Made by a program: the position numbers and the translations under genes
Notes under the pieces: model-generated
What the model was told of the DNA's origin: nothing
The model's database searches: none
Seen by the model: only the letters and a program-made list of their open reading frames with translations
Origin: a virus
Length of the DNA stretch: 60,251 nucleotides
Reading direction: 5' to 3' (one strand)
Virus record (IMG/VR): IMGVR_UViG_3300042478_002844
Span: 1-60,251 of that record
Shown here: positions 28,560 through 38,042 of the stretch, piece by piece
How positions within the stretch are numbered: position 1 is the stretch's first letter
Layout: every line of letters starts with the position of its first letter

Positions 28560-29683
28560 ACTTCCTTACCTATCCACGCTGTTGCGCTAGTCCTTCCATC
28601 CACATTTAAAGACACAAAATATTCTTTAGATATACTATTTTTTATTATTTCTCCCATTTTTGCCTTTGTCTTTTTATCAAAAATAATCATGCGGTCTTTT
28701 CCGATTGGACGCCAACACCAATTAATTTTGTTTTCTAGCTCAAAGCCCCCATCATTTTTTAAATTTACAATAATGAACTGCTTAGCATGTATTTTATTTA
28801 TAAGTTTAATTTTTATATTTTTATCAAATATTTCTTCTTTTTTACTTACGTGGTTTATTTGTTGAGATTTTTTGGATGTATTATTAAAAACCTTACTGCT
28901 CACATTGTCGCTATTATCAGCTGGGATCCAGCCTTTGGGAAACCACATGTTTTGATTAAATTTTTTAAACCAAGGGTATGGGTAATAAACTTTTCCATTT
29001 TTATTTAAAAATCCACCCCACCAATGAAAAGTAGAATTTGATATAATACAATATTTTGCTTCTGACAATATTGGTAAGCAAAGTGGATATTCTATATAAT
29101 CATTTACAAAAAATAATCTATCATCATATTTTTTAAATATTTTTTTATAATGCTGAGTGTCTTCTTGGGGGACAACACTTACAGCAATTTTTAAGTTTTT
29201 TGGTAATATCTCTATTATTTTACTATAATAGCTAAAAGATAATCTTTCATCTATATTGTTATAATATGTTTTAAAATCTCCACCCCTTATATTTAAACTT
29301 ATATAATTATTGTCTTTAATTTTAAATTGATTTATAATTTTATTGCAATTATTAAATGTATCTTTTTGATAACGCAAAACATTTCTTATATATGTTTTTG
29401 AATTTTCGAGGTTATACTGAAAGTTGAAACCTCTGTAGATATGCAGTCCCTTACAATCTTCTTTGGCATAAACGATTTTTAAATTGATATCAGGGTCAAA
29501 AATTGAAAGAAAATCGTCTGATACTTCTCTAATTTTTTTTCTCTTGTGATCATAGCCACATTTTTTTGATTCTAATAAGTATAGCTGATTGGCTTTATTA
29601 TTTTCTTTTATGTTAGATAATGCTAAAGATAGTCCAAACAAAAAATTGCCAACACCCCAATTTGATTCTACTGCAACAGACAT
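28556..29683 (-). CDS. GT11-like alpha-1,2-fucosyltransferase with C-terminal extension
   Basis: The first ~270 residues resemble glycosyltransferase family 11, which transfers fucose from GDP-fucose to glycans. The N-terminal 'WGVGNFLFGLSLAL' matches the family's 'GLGNQ.FQ...a..LA'. 'LNIRGGDF' (130-137) stands for the GDP-fucose-binding H-x-R-R-G-D, with N for H and G for the second R. 'ISNSTFHWWGGFL' (~214-226) matches 'SNS.FSWW...L'. An extra ~90-residue domain follows. The changed H-x-R-R-G-D motif leaves activity uncertain. It could modify host surface glycans or phage proteins. Confidence 0.7.
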   Translation of the reverse strand: MSVAVESNWGVGNFLFGLSLALSNIKENNKANQLYLLESKKCGYDHKRKKIREVSDDFLSIFDPDINLKIVYAKEDCKGLHIYRGFNFQYNLENSKTYIRNVLRYQKDTFNNCNKIINQFKIKDNNYISLNIRGGDFKTYYNNIDERLSFSYYSKIIEILPKNLKIAVSVVPQEDTQHYKKIFKKYDDRLFFVNDYIEYPLCLPILSEAKYCIISNSTFHWWGGFLNKNGKVYYPYPWFKKFNQNMWFPKGWIPADNSDNVSSKVFNNTSKKSQQINHVSKKEEIFDKNIKIKLINKIHAKQFIIVNLKNDGGFELENKINWCWRPIGKDRMIIFDKKTKAKMGEIIKNSISKEYFVSLNVDGRTSATAWIGKEV

Positions 29684-29684
29684 G

Positions 29685-30446
29685 CTATTTATTTAACCTA
29701 ATAGATTTTAATATATTCTTTATTTTTTCGACTCTTTCAAGTCCACCTTTTGCCTTGTTTCCTGCCTTGTCATTATCATACCTGCCAATCCCTGAAGTGG
29801 TAGGCAAAGAAGCAAACTCAGCAGCCAAGTCATTCACAGCCGCTTCTATGTTGTCGCTTCTGCCTTCTATATAATCCATTAAGTTTTTACGTTTATACAT
29901 CAAGTGCATAAAAAGCTTTTCTTGAACATCTGGAATGAAAAAATCGTTGACACTTACACCTACTTTTGGATTTTTAACTGCTTCTGCAAGAGTTGAAGGA
30001 ATCATCTGATATTTTCCCACTGCAAAAAGCTCACGCTTACCATCTGACATCTTTGTGTTTTGCTTTGCCATTATTTGAGCGATTGTCAGCTTGGTAATAT
30101 CTATTGCAGGTTTCTTTGTATCTCCAGCCATACCCCTATTGTAGGCATAATAGTTGCCTTCTCCTGAAGCTATTTCTGCTTTAAGTAAATTCAGGCCATC
30201 GTTTTCTGATATCGAAGGCTTTTTGCTATCTATCTGTTCTTCTTTCTTCTCTACTACTGAAGGTAATTTTAAAACCTGACCAGGCTTAATCTTATTCGGG
30301 TCTTGCATGTTATTTAGTTTTTGAATTTCTGGCCAACGATTAATATCCTTTAACATTTTCTGAGCTATGAGGGACAAGCTGTCTCCTTCAACAACCGTGT
30401 AAGTGGCGTTATCTTGTACTTGTTGTGACATTTTATACCAGGTCAT
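29685..30446 (-). CDS. LysM plus lysozyme-like peptidoglycan hydrolase with tag A
   Basis: I chose ATG at 30446, giving 253 residues; the longer frame adds an untypical hydrophobic stretch before 'MTWYKMSQQV', which is a form of tag A seen at other starts. AAGAGAT lies upstream. LysM covers residues ~14-63 ('YTVVEGDSLSLIAQKM' to 'KIKPGQVLKLP'). The catalytic region has 'EIASGEGNYYAYNRG' (probable catalytic Glu at 96) and 'FAVGKYQMIPSTL', as in lysozyme-like and transglycosylase-like phage enzymes. It would bind and cut peptidoglycan, either as endolysin or as a virion enzyme. It has no signal peptide; the tag takes the N-terminal place instead. Confidence 0.8.
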   Translation of the reverse strand: MTWYKMSQQVQDNATYTVVEGDSLSLIAQKMLKDINRWPEIQKLNNMQDPNKIKPGQVLKLPSVVEKKEEQIDSKKPSISENDGLNLLKAEIASGEGNYYAYNRGMAGDTKKPAIDITKLTIAQIMAKQNTKMSDGKRELFAVGKYQMIPSTLAEAVKNPKVGVSVNDFFIPDVQEKLFMHLMYKRKNLMDYIEGRSDNIEAAVNDLAAEFASLPTTSGIGRYDNDKAGNKAKGGLERVEKIKNILKSIRLNK

Positions 30447-30507
30447 GTGTGTATCTCTTTCGTAATATATACTTATATCTAAATACAATTTAGGTATCAA
30501 AAAACCT

Positions 30508-31227
30508 ATGAACAAAGAACGTATAAGCATATTTCATCCTCAAGGACTTGGCGATGCGATTATCTGCAACGGCTTTTGTAGATATTACGCCAACAATGAC
30601 AGTACTGAAAAAGTTTATGTATATGTAAGGAAAAGATATATTGATATCGTCAGATGGATGTACCGAGATAATTTAAAAATTGTTCCTATACCTGTATCTG
30701 TGCCGCATTCAGAAGCATACAGTTATTGCAGTAATATTGCTAAAACTTTACGTTCAAAAGTTATTTTCGTCGGGAATACTCCGGTCAACAAATACAATGA
30801 TATACATAAAAAATATAAAAAGTTTGATGAAATCATATATGAGTTAGGAAAAGTTCCCTATGATCATAGATTTAAAAGCTTTTACATACAAAGAGAATTA
30901 GATATAGAAAAACAAGTCGCAGAAAAGCTTGGAGCTTTTGGCTCATACGCATTTGTACACGATGATCCAGAAAAAGGCTTTATATTAAATCCAAAGACTT
31001 CAATAAAACAGATAAGAAACGATAAGTCGATAAATCCTTTTCATCTTTGCTCTATCCTGGAAAATGCAGAAGAGATCCATTTAATGGAAAGTAGCATAAA
31101 AAATCTTTGCGAACAACTTATGTTAAAATCTAAAAAACTTTTTAGATACGATAAGGTGAGGCAGCAAAGCGGATATACTGGATGGAAGATATCTAAGGAG
31201 AGATACACATGGCAGAGAATATTTTAA
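30508..31227 (+). CDS. GT9-like glycosyltransferase, ADP-heptose transferase family, short
   Basis: This 239-residue protein begins 'ISIFHPQGLGDAIICNGF', the 'G.GD.h...p' first loop of family 9 transferases. Later it has 'NPFHLCSILENAEEIHLMES', which resembles their acceptor or nucleotide-sugar site region. It is shorter than bacterial heptosyltransferases (about 350), so the fold may be trimmed. Its 3' end overlaps the next gene by 19 bases. The Shine-Dalgarno is weak. It diverges from the lysozyme-like gene across a 61-base gap. Confidence 0.65.
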   Translation: MNKERISIFHPQGLGDAIICNGFCRYYANNDSTEKVYVYVRKRYIDIVRWMYRDNLKIVPIPVSVPHSEAYSYCSNIAKTLRSKVIFVGNTPVNKYNDIHKKYKKFDEIIYELGKVPYDHRFKSFYIQRELDIEKQVAEKLGAFGSYAFVHDDPEKGFILNPKTSIKQIRNDKSINPFHLCSILENAEEIHLMESSIKNLCEQLMLKSKKLFRYDKVRQQSGYTGWKISKERYTWQRIF

Positions 31228-31607
31228 AAATTCCCGTGTCTACTGGAGAGCTTTTTGATAAAATTTCCATCCTAAAAATAAAGTGCAAAAAGTTTACAGA
31301 CCCTTCAAAGCTAGCAAATGTAAATAAAGAACTTGAAGATCTTATGTCTGTAGCATCTTCTCATTTTGATACAAAGACTGTAGAGCATTGTATTACATCA
31401 ATGACGACAGTGAATGAAACTTTGTGGGACATAGAAGAAAATATAAGAAAAAAAGAATTCGACAAATCATTTGATGAAGAATTTGTAGCACTTGCAAGAA
31501 GCGTATACTTCTATAATACTGAACGTTCTGAAAAGAAAAAACTTATTAGCAGTATGCTTGGCAGCAGCATAATAGAAGAAAAAGACTACTCCACAGGATG
31601 GAAGTAG
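31209..31607 (+). CDS. DUF6165-like protein
   Basis: This 132-residue protein opens 'ILKIPVSTGELFDKISILKI' followed by 'KKFTDPSKLANVNKELEDL', a pattern I associate with the DUF6165 family, which in bacteria lies beside glycosyltransferases. It overlaps the GT9-like gene, which fits a two-gene glycan unit. AAGGAGAG precedes the ATG. The rest is helical. The biochemical role is unknown. Confidence 0.65.
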   Translation: MAENILKIPVSTGELFDKISILKIKCKKFTDPSKLANVNKELEDLMSVASSHFDTKTVEHCITSMTTVNETLWDIEENIRKKEFDKSFDEEFVALARSVYFYNTERSEKKKLISSMLGSSIIEEKDYSTGWK

Positions 31608-31633
31608 CCTTTTCTTTTAAATGTGAATACGCT

Positions 31634-32185
31634 TTACTCAACTGGTTCAGGTTGAGGACTTTGCCCAGTTTGTTGGCCTTGTGATGCCTGTCCAGCTTGC
31701 TGATTAGCTTGAGATTGCCCCTGTTGCTGTCCAGCCTGCTGTCCTTGCTGTTGTTGCTTTCTTGCAAGTTCAGCTGCAGCAATCTGAGCGTTTCCTTTTC
31801 CAGCAGAAGCATTCTCTGCTTCTGCCCTATCAATTGATGCTTTTGCTTGTTCTTTAAAGTTCTTAATTGCTTCATCAACCTGAGGAGACATCCCAGCTAT
31901 ACTTGCAAAAGTAACTTCTGATTGCTGTAAAATTTGTTTAATTTGATTTATCTTTTCTTGAGGTATGCCATAACCAAAAAGTCTTTCTTTCCAGTCGCCC
32001 GACTTGTATTTGTCGTAAAGCCAGTTGCCCGCCATCCCAGCTACACCGCCCAAAAGACCAGTGACAAGTGGAGCAAGAGCTTCTTTTTGCAATCTGCTTT
32101 CGCCAGTGGAGGTCTTTAAATAACCCCTTTTAACCCCAGCATTTTGCCAAGCTTCTTTTGTAAGTTTAAACTTTTTATTACTCAT
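31634..32185 (-). CDS. Tag-B protein with hydrophobic segment and Gln-rich tail
   Basis: This 183-residue protein carries tag B at residues 6-24 ('FKLTKEAWQNAGVKRGYLK'). A hydrophobic Gly-rich segment follows at ~37-55 ('LAPLVTGLLGGVAGMAGNW'). A helical region and a low-complexity Gln/Ala/Gly tail complete it. The layout matches the proteins at 6524, 7321 and 8230. It is convergent with the DUF6165-like gene and 18 bases downstream of a larger relative. Confidence 0.7.
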   Translation of the reverse strand: MSNKKFKLTKEAWQNAGVKRGYLKTSTGESRLQKEALAPLVTGLLGGVAGMAGNWLYDKYKSGDWKERLFGYGIPQEKINQIKQILQQSEVTFASIAGMSPQVDEAIKNFKEQAKASIDRAEAENASAGKGNAQIAAAELARKQQQQGQQAGQQQGQSQANQQAGQASQGQQTGQSPQPEPVE

Positions 32186-32203
32186 AATTATTATTACCTT
32201 ATT

Positions 32204-33478
32204 TTATGATTGTCTTTGCTGCTGCATACCTTGCATTGTTTGTTGAACAACTTGCTGTGCAAGCGGAGATTGCTGATTCATTTTATTAATAGCTGCTAAT
32301 ACTGTTGCGTTCAATCTTTCTATTGCATCATCTATGGCATTTGTAGCCCCTTTTGCGCCTTGCAAAGATCTCAGCTGAGCGCTTGCAACAAGTGCAGAAT
32401 TAACCTTTTGAGGATTAGTAAGGAATTCTTGATTAATAACCTGATTGTTTATAGCTTTATCCCTCAAGTATTGATATCCTTTTGCTCCTAATGCTGCACC
32501 TCCAGCACCCATCAAAAGGCCTCCCACTCCTAGTCCGCCCATGAGCTGAGGGCCCCATCCAAGACCTTGAACCCCCATTCGGCCTACGTTTGCTACACCA
32601 GAGCCCGCTGCTTGCATTCCTCTCCCTAAAGTGCCTAAATTTTGGGTAGTTTGAGAAAACTGTCCTGGAATATTTTTTACTCCCTGCACTGCAGATCTGG
32701 CTTTACCAGCTACATCTTGCCCAAAACCAGCTAATTGAGATATAGGTTTGCCTGTTCTTGGATCTAGTCTTTGCACAAATCCTGTCCCTGTTCCATCTGC
32801 TGGAGTTGCTTTTCCTCTTAGCGCAGTCCACATTTTTTGACCATTTGGAGTTTTCATTAATTCTTTTTTAAAGAGAACTTGTTCCCTTGGACTCATGCTC
32901 TGCAGCCTTTGTTGATTGACAGTTACTGCATCATTAAATCTATTTAGATTCATGCTTCTGTTTACTCCAGCGGCCATTTGCTGAGGAGTCATTCTTATCA
33001 TTCTGCCTGTTCTCGGATCTCTATATGTCAAATTTGCTGCTGGAGCTGATGGTTTTGCAACGGCTGCTTGTGCAGCAGCTTCTGGAGCTAGTTCGTAAGT
33101 TGGCGTTCCCTCAGGAGGAGGGGCTATTGCATTTTGACCTACTGCGGCCTGAGCTGCCTGCTGTCTTCTTGCAGCATTTTGTGCCTGCATTCTTTGAAAA
33201 GCGGCTTGCTGTGCTGGAGTTCTGGGCCTTCTTCCTTGTGCAGCAGCGCCTGCAGCAGCCATCTGTTGAGCTTGCGTATAGTCGTCAAGATAAGCTATTT
33301 TTGTTAGTAACTGATCTTTTACTCTCTCATCATTTGCTAGTTTAGAAGCGTAGGATCTTATATCTTCAATCTCACTAGAAGTTAGCCATCCATTAATTAC
33401 GCCTTGAGCAATCCATTCTTGGTCGTTTAATACTACTGTCTTTTTTCCAGTCAGTGAACTTGTTTTTATAAAAGCCAT
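32204..33478 (-). CDS. Tag-B protein, Ala/Gln-rich, with Gly-rich hydrophobic segment
   Basis: The 424-residue protein has tag B at ~14-32 ('TVVLNDQEWIAQGVINGWL'). A Gln/Ala/Arg-rich segment (~70-120) is followed by 'NLTYRDPRTGRMIRMTPQQM' and a related 'RLDPRTGKPIS' repeat. A Gly-rich hydrophobic stretch ('MGGLGVGGLLMGAGGAALGA', ~315-334) precedes a helical tail with Gln repeats. GGAG lies 9 bases before the ATG. It is the largest tag-B protein and could be a virion internal protein that meets a membrane at infection; that is inference from composition only. Confidence 0.7.
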   Translation of the reverse strand: MAFIKTSSLTGKKTVVLNDQEWIAQGVINGWLTSSEIEDIRSYASKLANDERVKDQLLTKIAYLDDYTQAQQMAAAGAAAQGRRPRTPAQQAAFQRMQAQNAARRQQAAQAAVGQNAIAPPPEGTPTYELAPEAAAQAAVAKPSAPAANLTYRDPRTGRMIRMTPQQMAAGVNRSMNLNRFNDAVTVNQQRLQSMSPREQVLFKKELMKTPNGQKMWTALRGKATPADGTGTGFVQRLDPRTGKPISQLAGFGQDVAGKARSAVQGVKNIPGQFSQTTQNLGTLGRGMQAAGSGVANVGRMGVQGLGWGPQLMGGLGVGGLLMGAGGAALGAKGYQYLRDKAINNQVINQEFLTNPQKVNSALVASAQLRSLQGAKGATNAIDDAIERLNATVLAAINKMNQQSPLAQQVVQQTMQGMQQQRQS

Positions 33479-33548
33479 TTGTTAAACTCCGAGGTAAGAA
33501 CAAAAAAAATAAGTATTAATTTATACTACGCTAACAAGGAGATCCCTC

Positions 33549-36500
33549 TTGAGACTTTTTGACATAATAAAATCTTCCCAAACTCAATCGTCTGGAAGAA
33601 ACATCATTACATTTGCTAAAGACTTGTTAAATAAACCAGAGGCAGAACTTCTCAATCTTGGCCTTACAAGTAGATCTATTCAAAGACTAAAAGACATATC
33701 TAATACTCCAATAAATAGACTTAGGGCGTCTGACATGACTATATTTTTTGCTTTACCAGAATCAGTAAAGCCAGCAGATCTACAACAGCTTATGTCTCAT
33801 GCCATAGCTATTAGCTCAGGACAAGAAGTAAGTGAATTTATTGAGAGTACAGCTCCACCTGCTCAGGTAGCTACTCCAGCATCTGCTCAAGCAGTTGAGG
33901 AAACACTTTCTCAAGCTGCTCCAAGAGGCTTGCGTGGAAAAAAGAAAATTAAAAATAAAATTGTTCCAAAATCAAAAAAGTTTAAAACTTTTGAATTTTT
34001 AAATAAAAATGATAATAAAAACTGGAAAGAACTTTTTGTAGTTCCAAAAATATCTACAGATAACAGTGACTTGCTTTTAATCTTTACAGAAGTTGGCTTA
34101 GTTTCTACAACCAGAGATAGATTTCAAGAGCCTAAAAATGTTATAGAAACAATTACTGCAGAACAATATATCCATCTTTTACGAGAATTAGAAGAAAACG
34201 GCTGGGATACTTCAATAGCAGATCAAGCTAAAGGTCACTTATTAAACATACAACAACATTCTGATATTAAAAACTTTGCAGAAGTCGATGCAAAATCTAT
34301 ATTTGATGAAACAAATGGCAATTGGATGTATAGGATTAGTGTTCCAAACATAGTAAACGTGCCGTATCAAAGACAACTTGAAATATTAGAGTGCATCACG
34401 TTTGCGTTCACTGGCATGACGGATGACCAGAAATATCCCAAAGATATAACAGATGAATTTGGAAAGTCCTTGCCACGCAAAAGATTATGCAGAATACATA
34501 AAGACACAGATATTAATGCTACTGCTAAAGGCTGGTACGTGAGAGGAGACCCCAGTGACTTTCAAAGATTCATTACCATCTGCAGCACTAGAGGGATTAA
34601 AGTTAGTAAGTTAACAGATCTTGTTTTTAGCGATTTCCAAAACAAAAGATTTTATGATCCCAGAAAAAAGCAATTTGTAGATCCAAAAACAGCAAAGTTT
34701 GAAGGCATCATAGATGGAGACGGTTATCATTCTGAAGTCGAATTTGAACAAGCTGTAAAAACAATTGCCAATTCAGGATTGCAGAAAAAAGCACTTAACA
34801 GAGATGCTGGAGCTGATGTATCAAAAGTGCAAGTGTACCCAAAACAAATAGAGGGTATTAAATTTTTATATTCAAGAACACACGCAATACTTGGAGATGA
34901 AACTGGTGTTGGAAAGACACTGCAAGCTATAGTCGCTAGTCATTTGCGCTTAAAAACAGATACTCGCAAAATGGGTAAAGACATGAAAGCAGTCGTGCTA
35001 ACTAAGTCTGTTGTAGTTCCTCAATTTAAGAAAGAGATTCAATTATACACCGGACTACCGGCAGATCAGATATGGACTGGAGACGAACTTTTTGATTATC
35101 TCATGCAGTTTGATCATCCAACAAAAATATTTGATGAAGGTAAAAACCCTAAAATTCCAGTTCCAAATTGGAAATGGTGCATACTAAACTATGAAAAATT
35201 TGCCATAGCACCAAGACCTCAAATTATAAGAAACTTAATAGCAAGAAAGCAAAATATTGCATCAGCATATCAGATGATCATGAATAGATCTCTTGATTAC
35301 GCTCAAAGAATAGCATCTGACATGTTTGCATCTATTCAAAATATGATAAATGCGACAAATCTAGGTTTAGACAAAAATAAAGCAATTAAAGACGCAGTAT
35401 ATGCATATTTAAATACTAATATCTCTATTAATTCTAAATATCCAAGCCTATTTATGAACGGAAGAGATTCATCTTGGTTCAAAGAAAAGGAAATAGACAA
35501 AGATGCAGAAAATTTGGCGAGATCTACTGCAGTAGAAGTTTTAAAAATTGTTTTTGAAAAACCAGAGGGTATTTTAAGTGCTGCAGATATAACAGAAAAA
35601 GTCCGTTATATGATTAGCAATGCAATTTCTGAAAGACTACTGTCTTATGACAAGTTTATCAAAAGACAAGAAGAAAGATTGCAAAAAACTGGAGAGCTGG
35701 AAGATATTCTATATAGACTTCAAGATCCAAGCATTTCTCCAGATGAAAGATCAGAATTAGAGGGAGAAAAAGCCCTACTAGAAAAAACAAAAGGCACAAG
35801 ATCTGGAGCCCTTAATTGGGGAGAAGACGGAAAGAGAAATATTCTCACAGCTTACTTTAATGCACTTTCTAAGCTTGGAGTTTTAGATGTGGTCATATTA
35901 GACGAAGTTCATACTGTAAAAAATGGAGATCCCGATGACAAGGCTGAAACGCTAGATGATGAACACGAGGCCAATTTTACTACATTTAATACACAAATAG
36001 TTACAAATGGAGCAAATAATGTCTGGGGTGCATCAGCAACTATTGTTGCAAATAAAGAGCAGGATCTTTACAATCAACTAAGAGCAATAAATAGCCCTCT
36101 TGGAGATTTAGATTATGGATCTTTTGTGCTACAGCTGGCATCCGCAGTCTCTGGAGGTGCCACTTCTACAGGGACTGCGATACGCGATGCAATTGTTCAA
36201 TCGAAAATATACATGCAAAGGTCAAAATATGACATTATTGAAGACATGAGGGCATCTGATCCCTCTAGACCTTCATTGCCTAAACAAATAGTAAAAAATA
36301 TTCAAAGCAATGACGCTGAAGCTTTAACATCATTTATAGATATTCGAAATACTGAACTCGAAGCTGCCAGAATGCGTGGAACACTTGATGGCAGAAATGG
36401 AGCTTTAGTTGCATATGGAATAGTGAGAAGATCTCTTGCTCAAGCCAAAGCTCCACTTACTGCTAGCGCCATGATTCAATACCTGCGTCAAGGGAAAAGA

Positions 36501-37169
36501 GTTGGAGTATTTACGGACTGCATAGAAGCTGGTCAAATAATAAAGAACAATGTAGAAAAAGCTTTACGAGACTTTCCAGACGAATCTTCTTTTAAAAATA
36601 AACATGTATATTTCCTATATGGCGGGGACGATGCAGAAAATAGAATGTTGCATGTAGATGAGTTTATGAAAGATTATGATCAATCTGCATACGCTGGCAT
36701 GATTATTTCTTTTAACGCTGGAGGCACAGGTCTTAGCTTAGAGAACACCGCTGATGTAGTTATATTTAATGATCTTCCGCAAACTCCAGTTTCTGACACT
36801 CAAGCAAAAGGAAGATTTTATAGAATTAATAGTCTGCGCGACAACTACACGTATTACATGATTCTTAAAAATGACGAAGACGAGAAGCTTTACGACATTT
36901 TGATGGATAAGCTAATAATAGCAGAAGAAATTTCAAAATTAAGACACATGGAAAATCAGTATGTGCTGCAAGGGCATTCAAGATCAGAAATCCGCATCAA
37001 GATACTTAATGAAATTAGAGAGAAAGAATTGAGACTCAAAGCACTTGATGAAGAACAAAAAAGAACAGAAAATAATATTGGCAGAAAGCTTCTTGGAGGC
37101 GGTCTAAGTCCTCGCAGGAAAAGAGCCTCGTCCATCAATGGGTGGTATAACTTTATAAAAAACACATAA
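33549..37169 (+). CDS. SNF2-type helicase-like ATPase
   Basis: This is a 1206-residue superfamily 2 ATPase. The start is TTG at 33549, supported by AAGGAG 8 bases before it. About 420 residues without recognised domains come first. Motif I is 'GDETGVGKTLQAI' (~447-459; ADEMGLGKT in most relatives). Motif II is 'ILDEVHTVKNG' (~780-790, DEVH). 'GASATIV' is motif III. The second RecA lobe has 'GVFTDCIEAGQI', 'SFNAGGTGLSLEN' (motif V, ~1053-1065) and 'QAKGRFYRINS' (motif VI, ~1085). A ~170-residue insertion splits the lobes. The C-terminus is '[I]NGWYNFIKNT', close to tag A. It may remodel DNA or nucleoprotein during replication. Confidence 0.9.
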   Translation: MRLFDIIKSSQTQSSGRNIITFAKDLLNKPEAELLNLGLTSRSIQRLKDISNTPINRLRASDMTIFFALPESVKPADLQQLMSHAIAISSGQEVSEFIESTAPPAQVATPASAQAVEETLSQAAPRGLRGKKKIKNKIVPKSKKFKTFEFLNKNDNKNWKELFVVPKISTDNSDLLLIFTEVGLVSTTRDRFQEPKNVIETITAEQYIHLLRELEENGWDTSIADQAKGHLLNIQQHSDIKNFAEVDAKSIFDETNGNWMYRISVPNIVNVPYQRQLEILECITFAFTGMTDDQKYPKDITDEFGKSLPRKRLCRIHKDTDINATAKGWYVRGDPSDFQRFITICSTRGIKVSKLTDLVFSDFQNKRFYDPRKKQFVDPKTAKFEGIIDGDGYHSEVEFEQAVKTIANSGLQKKALNRDAGADVSKVQVYPKQIEGIKFLYSRTHAILGDETGVGKTLQAIVASHLRLKTDTRKMGKDMKAVVLTKSVVVPQFKKEIQLYTGLPADQIWTGDELFDYLMQFDHPTKIFDEGKNPKIPVPNWKWCILNYEKFAIAPRPQIIRNLIARKQNIASAYQMIMNRSLDYAQRIASDMFASIQNMINATNLGLDKNKAIKDAVYAYLNTNISINSKYPSLFMNGRDSSWFKEKEIDKDAENLARSTAVEVLKIVFEKPEGILSAADITEKVRYMISNAISERLLSYDKFIKRQEERLQKTGELEDILYRLQDPSISPDERSELEGEKALLEKTKGTRSGALNWGEDGKRNILTAYFNALSKLGVLDVVILDEVHTVKNGDPDDKAETLDDEHEANFTTFNTQIVTNGANNVWGASATIVANKEQDLYNQLRAINSPLGDLDYGSFVLQLASAVSGGATSTGTAIRDAIVQSKIYMQRSKYDIIEDMRASDPSRPSLPKQIVKNIQSNDAEALTSFIDIRNTELEAARMRGTLDGRNGALVAYGIVRRSLAQAKAPLTASAMIQYLRQGKRVGVFTDCIEAGQIIKNNVEKALRDFPDESSFKNKHVYFLYGGDDAENRMLHVDEFMKDYDQSAYAGMIISFNAGGTGLSLENTADVVIFNDLPQTPVSDTQAKGRFYRINSLRDNYTYYMILKNDEDEKLYDILMDKLIIAEEISKLRHMENQYVLQGHSRSEIRIKILNEIREKELRLKALDEEQKRTENNIGRKLLGGGLSPRRKRASSINGWYNFIKNT

Positions 37170-37240
37170 TTTTATAAAAACCGTTTCTTTAGGAGATAGC
37201 AGGATAAATGCATTTTAAAACAAAATAATATATGGATACT

Positions 37241-37265
37241 GAAAATTGATGAATTTATCAATTTC
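37241..37265 (+). promoter_or_regulatory. Leader hairpin upstream of a membrane-protein gene
   Basis: GAAAATTGAT (37241-37250) pairs with ATCAATTTC (37257-37265), nine pairs with one bulged A. It lies in the 116-base gap after the SNF2 gene, 20 bases before the ATG at 37286 and just 5' of its ribosome-binding site. It has no T-run and is not a terminator. It could tune translation or mRNA stability. Confidence 0.4.
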
Positions 37266-37285
37266 AGAAAGAATTGAGGTACAAT

Positions 37286-37723
37286 ATGATTTCACCAGAA
37301 CTAATTAGCATGATTGGTGGCGGAGCAACCGGATTCTTGTTCCGCTTTATGGCACAAAAAAGTCAAGATCAAAAAGAAATGTTTGAACGCCTCATGACGG
37401 CGAACAAACAAACAACTGAAAATCAAGATAAGGCGGTACAAAGAGTCTCAATTGACGCTGGTAGAGCTGTTCGTCAAGTCATCGTTCTAACAGTGCTCTT
37501 TGGAGCTTTTGCAGCTCCATTTATTTTACCATTCTTTGGCGTCCCCACATTTGTTGAAGTAGACGTAAAAAATCCAGAAGGCTTGTTTGGACTAATACCT
37601 GCGACTGGTAAAAAAGCTTTCGTAGAAATTAATGGATTTTTCTGGACATCAGAAAACAGAGAAGTTCTGTTGAGTATAGTTGGCTTTTACTTCGGATCTG
37701 CAGCAGCTAATAATAAATCATAA
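37286..37723 (+). CDS. Small multi-pass membrane protein, holin-like
   Basis: I chose ATG at 37286 (TTGAGG upstream), giving 145 residues. The N-terminal 'MISPELISMIGGGATGFLFR' is weakly hydrophobic. A strong membrane segment lies at ~66-88 ('VLTVLFGAFAAPFILPFFG') and another near the C-terminus ('LLSIVGFYFGSAAA'). I recall similar proteins ('..SM.GG...GF.FK') in several large marine and freshwater phages, where they are unassigned. A holin role is possible because the next gene is a small lipoprotein with a membrane helix, but there is no direct evidence. Confidence 0.6.
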   Translation: MISPELISMIGGGATGFLFRFMAQKSQDQKEMFERLMTANKQTTENQDKAVQRVSIDAGRAVRQVIVLTVLFGAFAAPFILPFFGVPTFVEVDVKNPEGLFGLIPATGKKAFVEINGFFWTSENREVLLSIVGFYFGSAAANNKS

Positions 37724-37733
37724 GGAGTTCTAA

Positions 37734-38042
37734 ATGAAATACATATATCTACTAATTTTAGTCATCATTTTAACTGCTTGTGATACGGTTCCAGTTATTG
37801 TTCCCGATAACACTAGCGATAATGTAGTCATGATGCAACTCAAAGATGAAATAGCTCAAACTGGCGCTTCAAAGCCATCTTATGGATGGACGCTGTGGTA
37901 TTTTCCCGTTGTAATTATCGCTTTCATGTGGGCATATAGAGAATTTGTGCGTAAGCCAATGATATGCGATGATGGATTGGTCAAAGACGAAAAGGACAGA
38001 GATGGCGACGGAGTTGTTGATAAGCCAACAAATAATTCGTGA
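37734..38042 (+). CDS. Small lipoprotein with transmembrane helix, spanin-like layout
   Basis: This 102-residue protein has a lipoprotein signal ('MKYIYLLILVIILTAC', lipobox L-T-A-C, Cys 16). A short stretch of ~37 residues is followed by a membrane helix ('WTLWYFPVVIIAFMWAY', ~53-69). The tail has an EF-like 'DRDGDGVVD' loop. A lipid anchor in the outer membrane plus an inner-membrane helix is the layout of unimolecular spanins, which fuse the membranes at lysis. The periplasmic part is shorter than in known ones. AAGGAG lies upstream; the stop overlaps the next start. Confidence 0.55.
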   Translation: MKYIYLLILVIILTACDTVPVIVPDNTSDNVVMMQLKDEIAQTGASKPSYGWTLWYFPVVIIAFMWAYREFVRKPMICDDGLVKDEKDRDGDGVVDKPTNNS

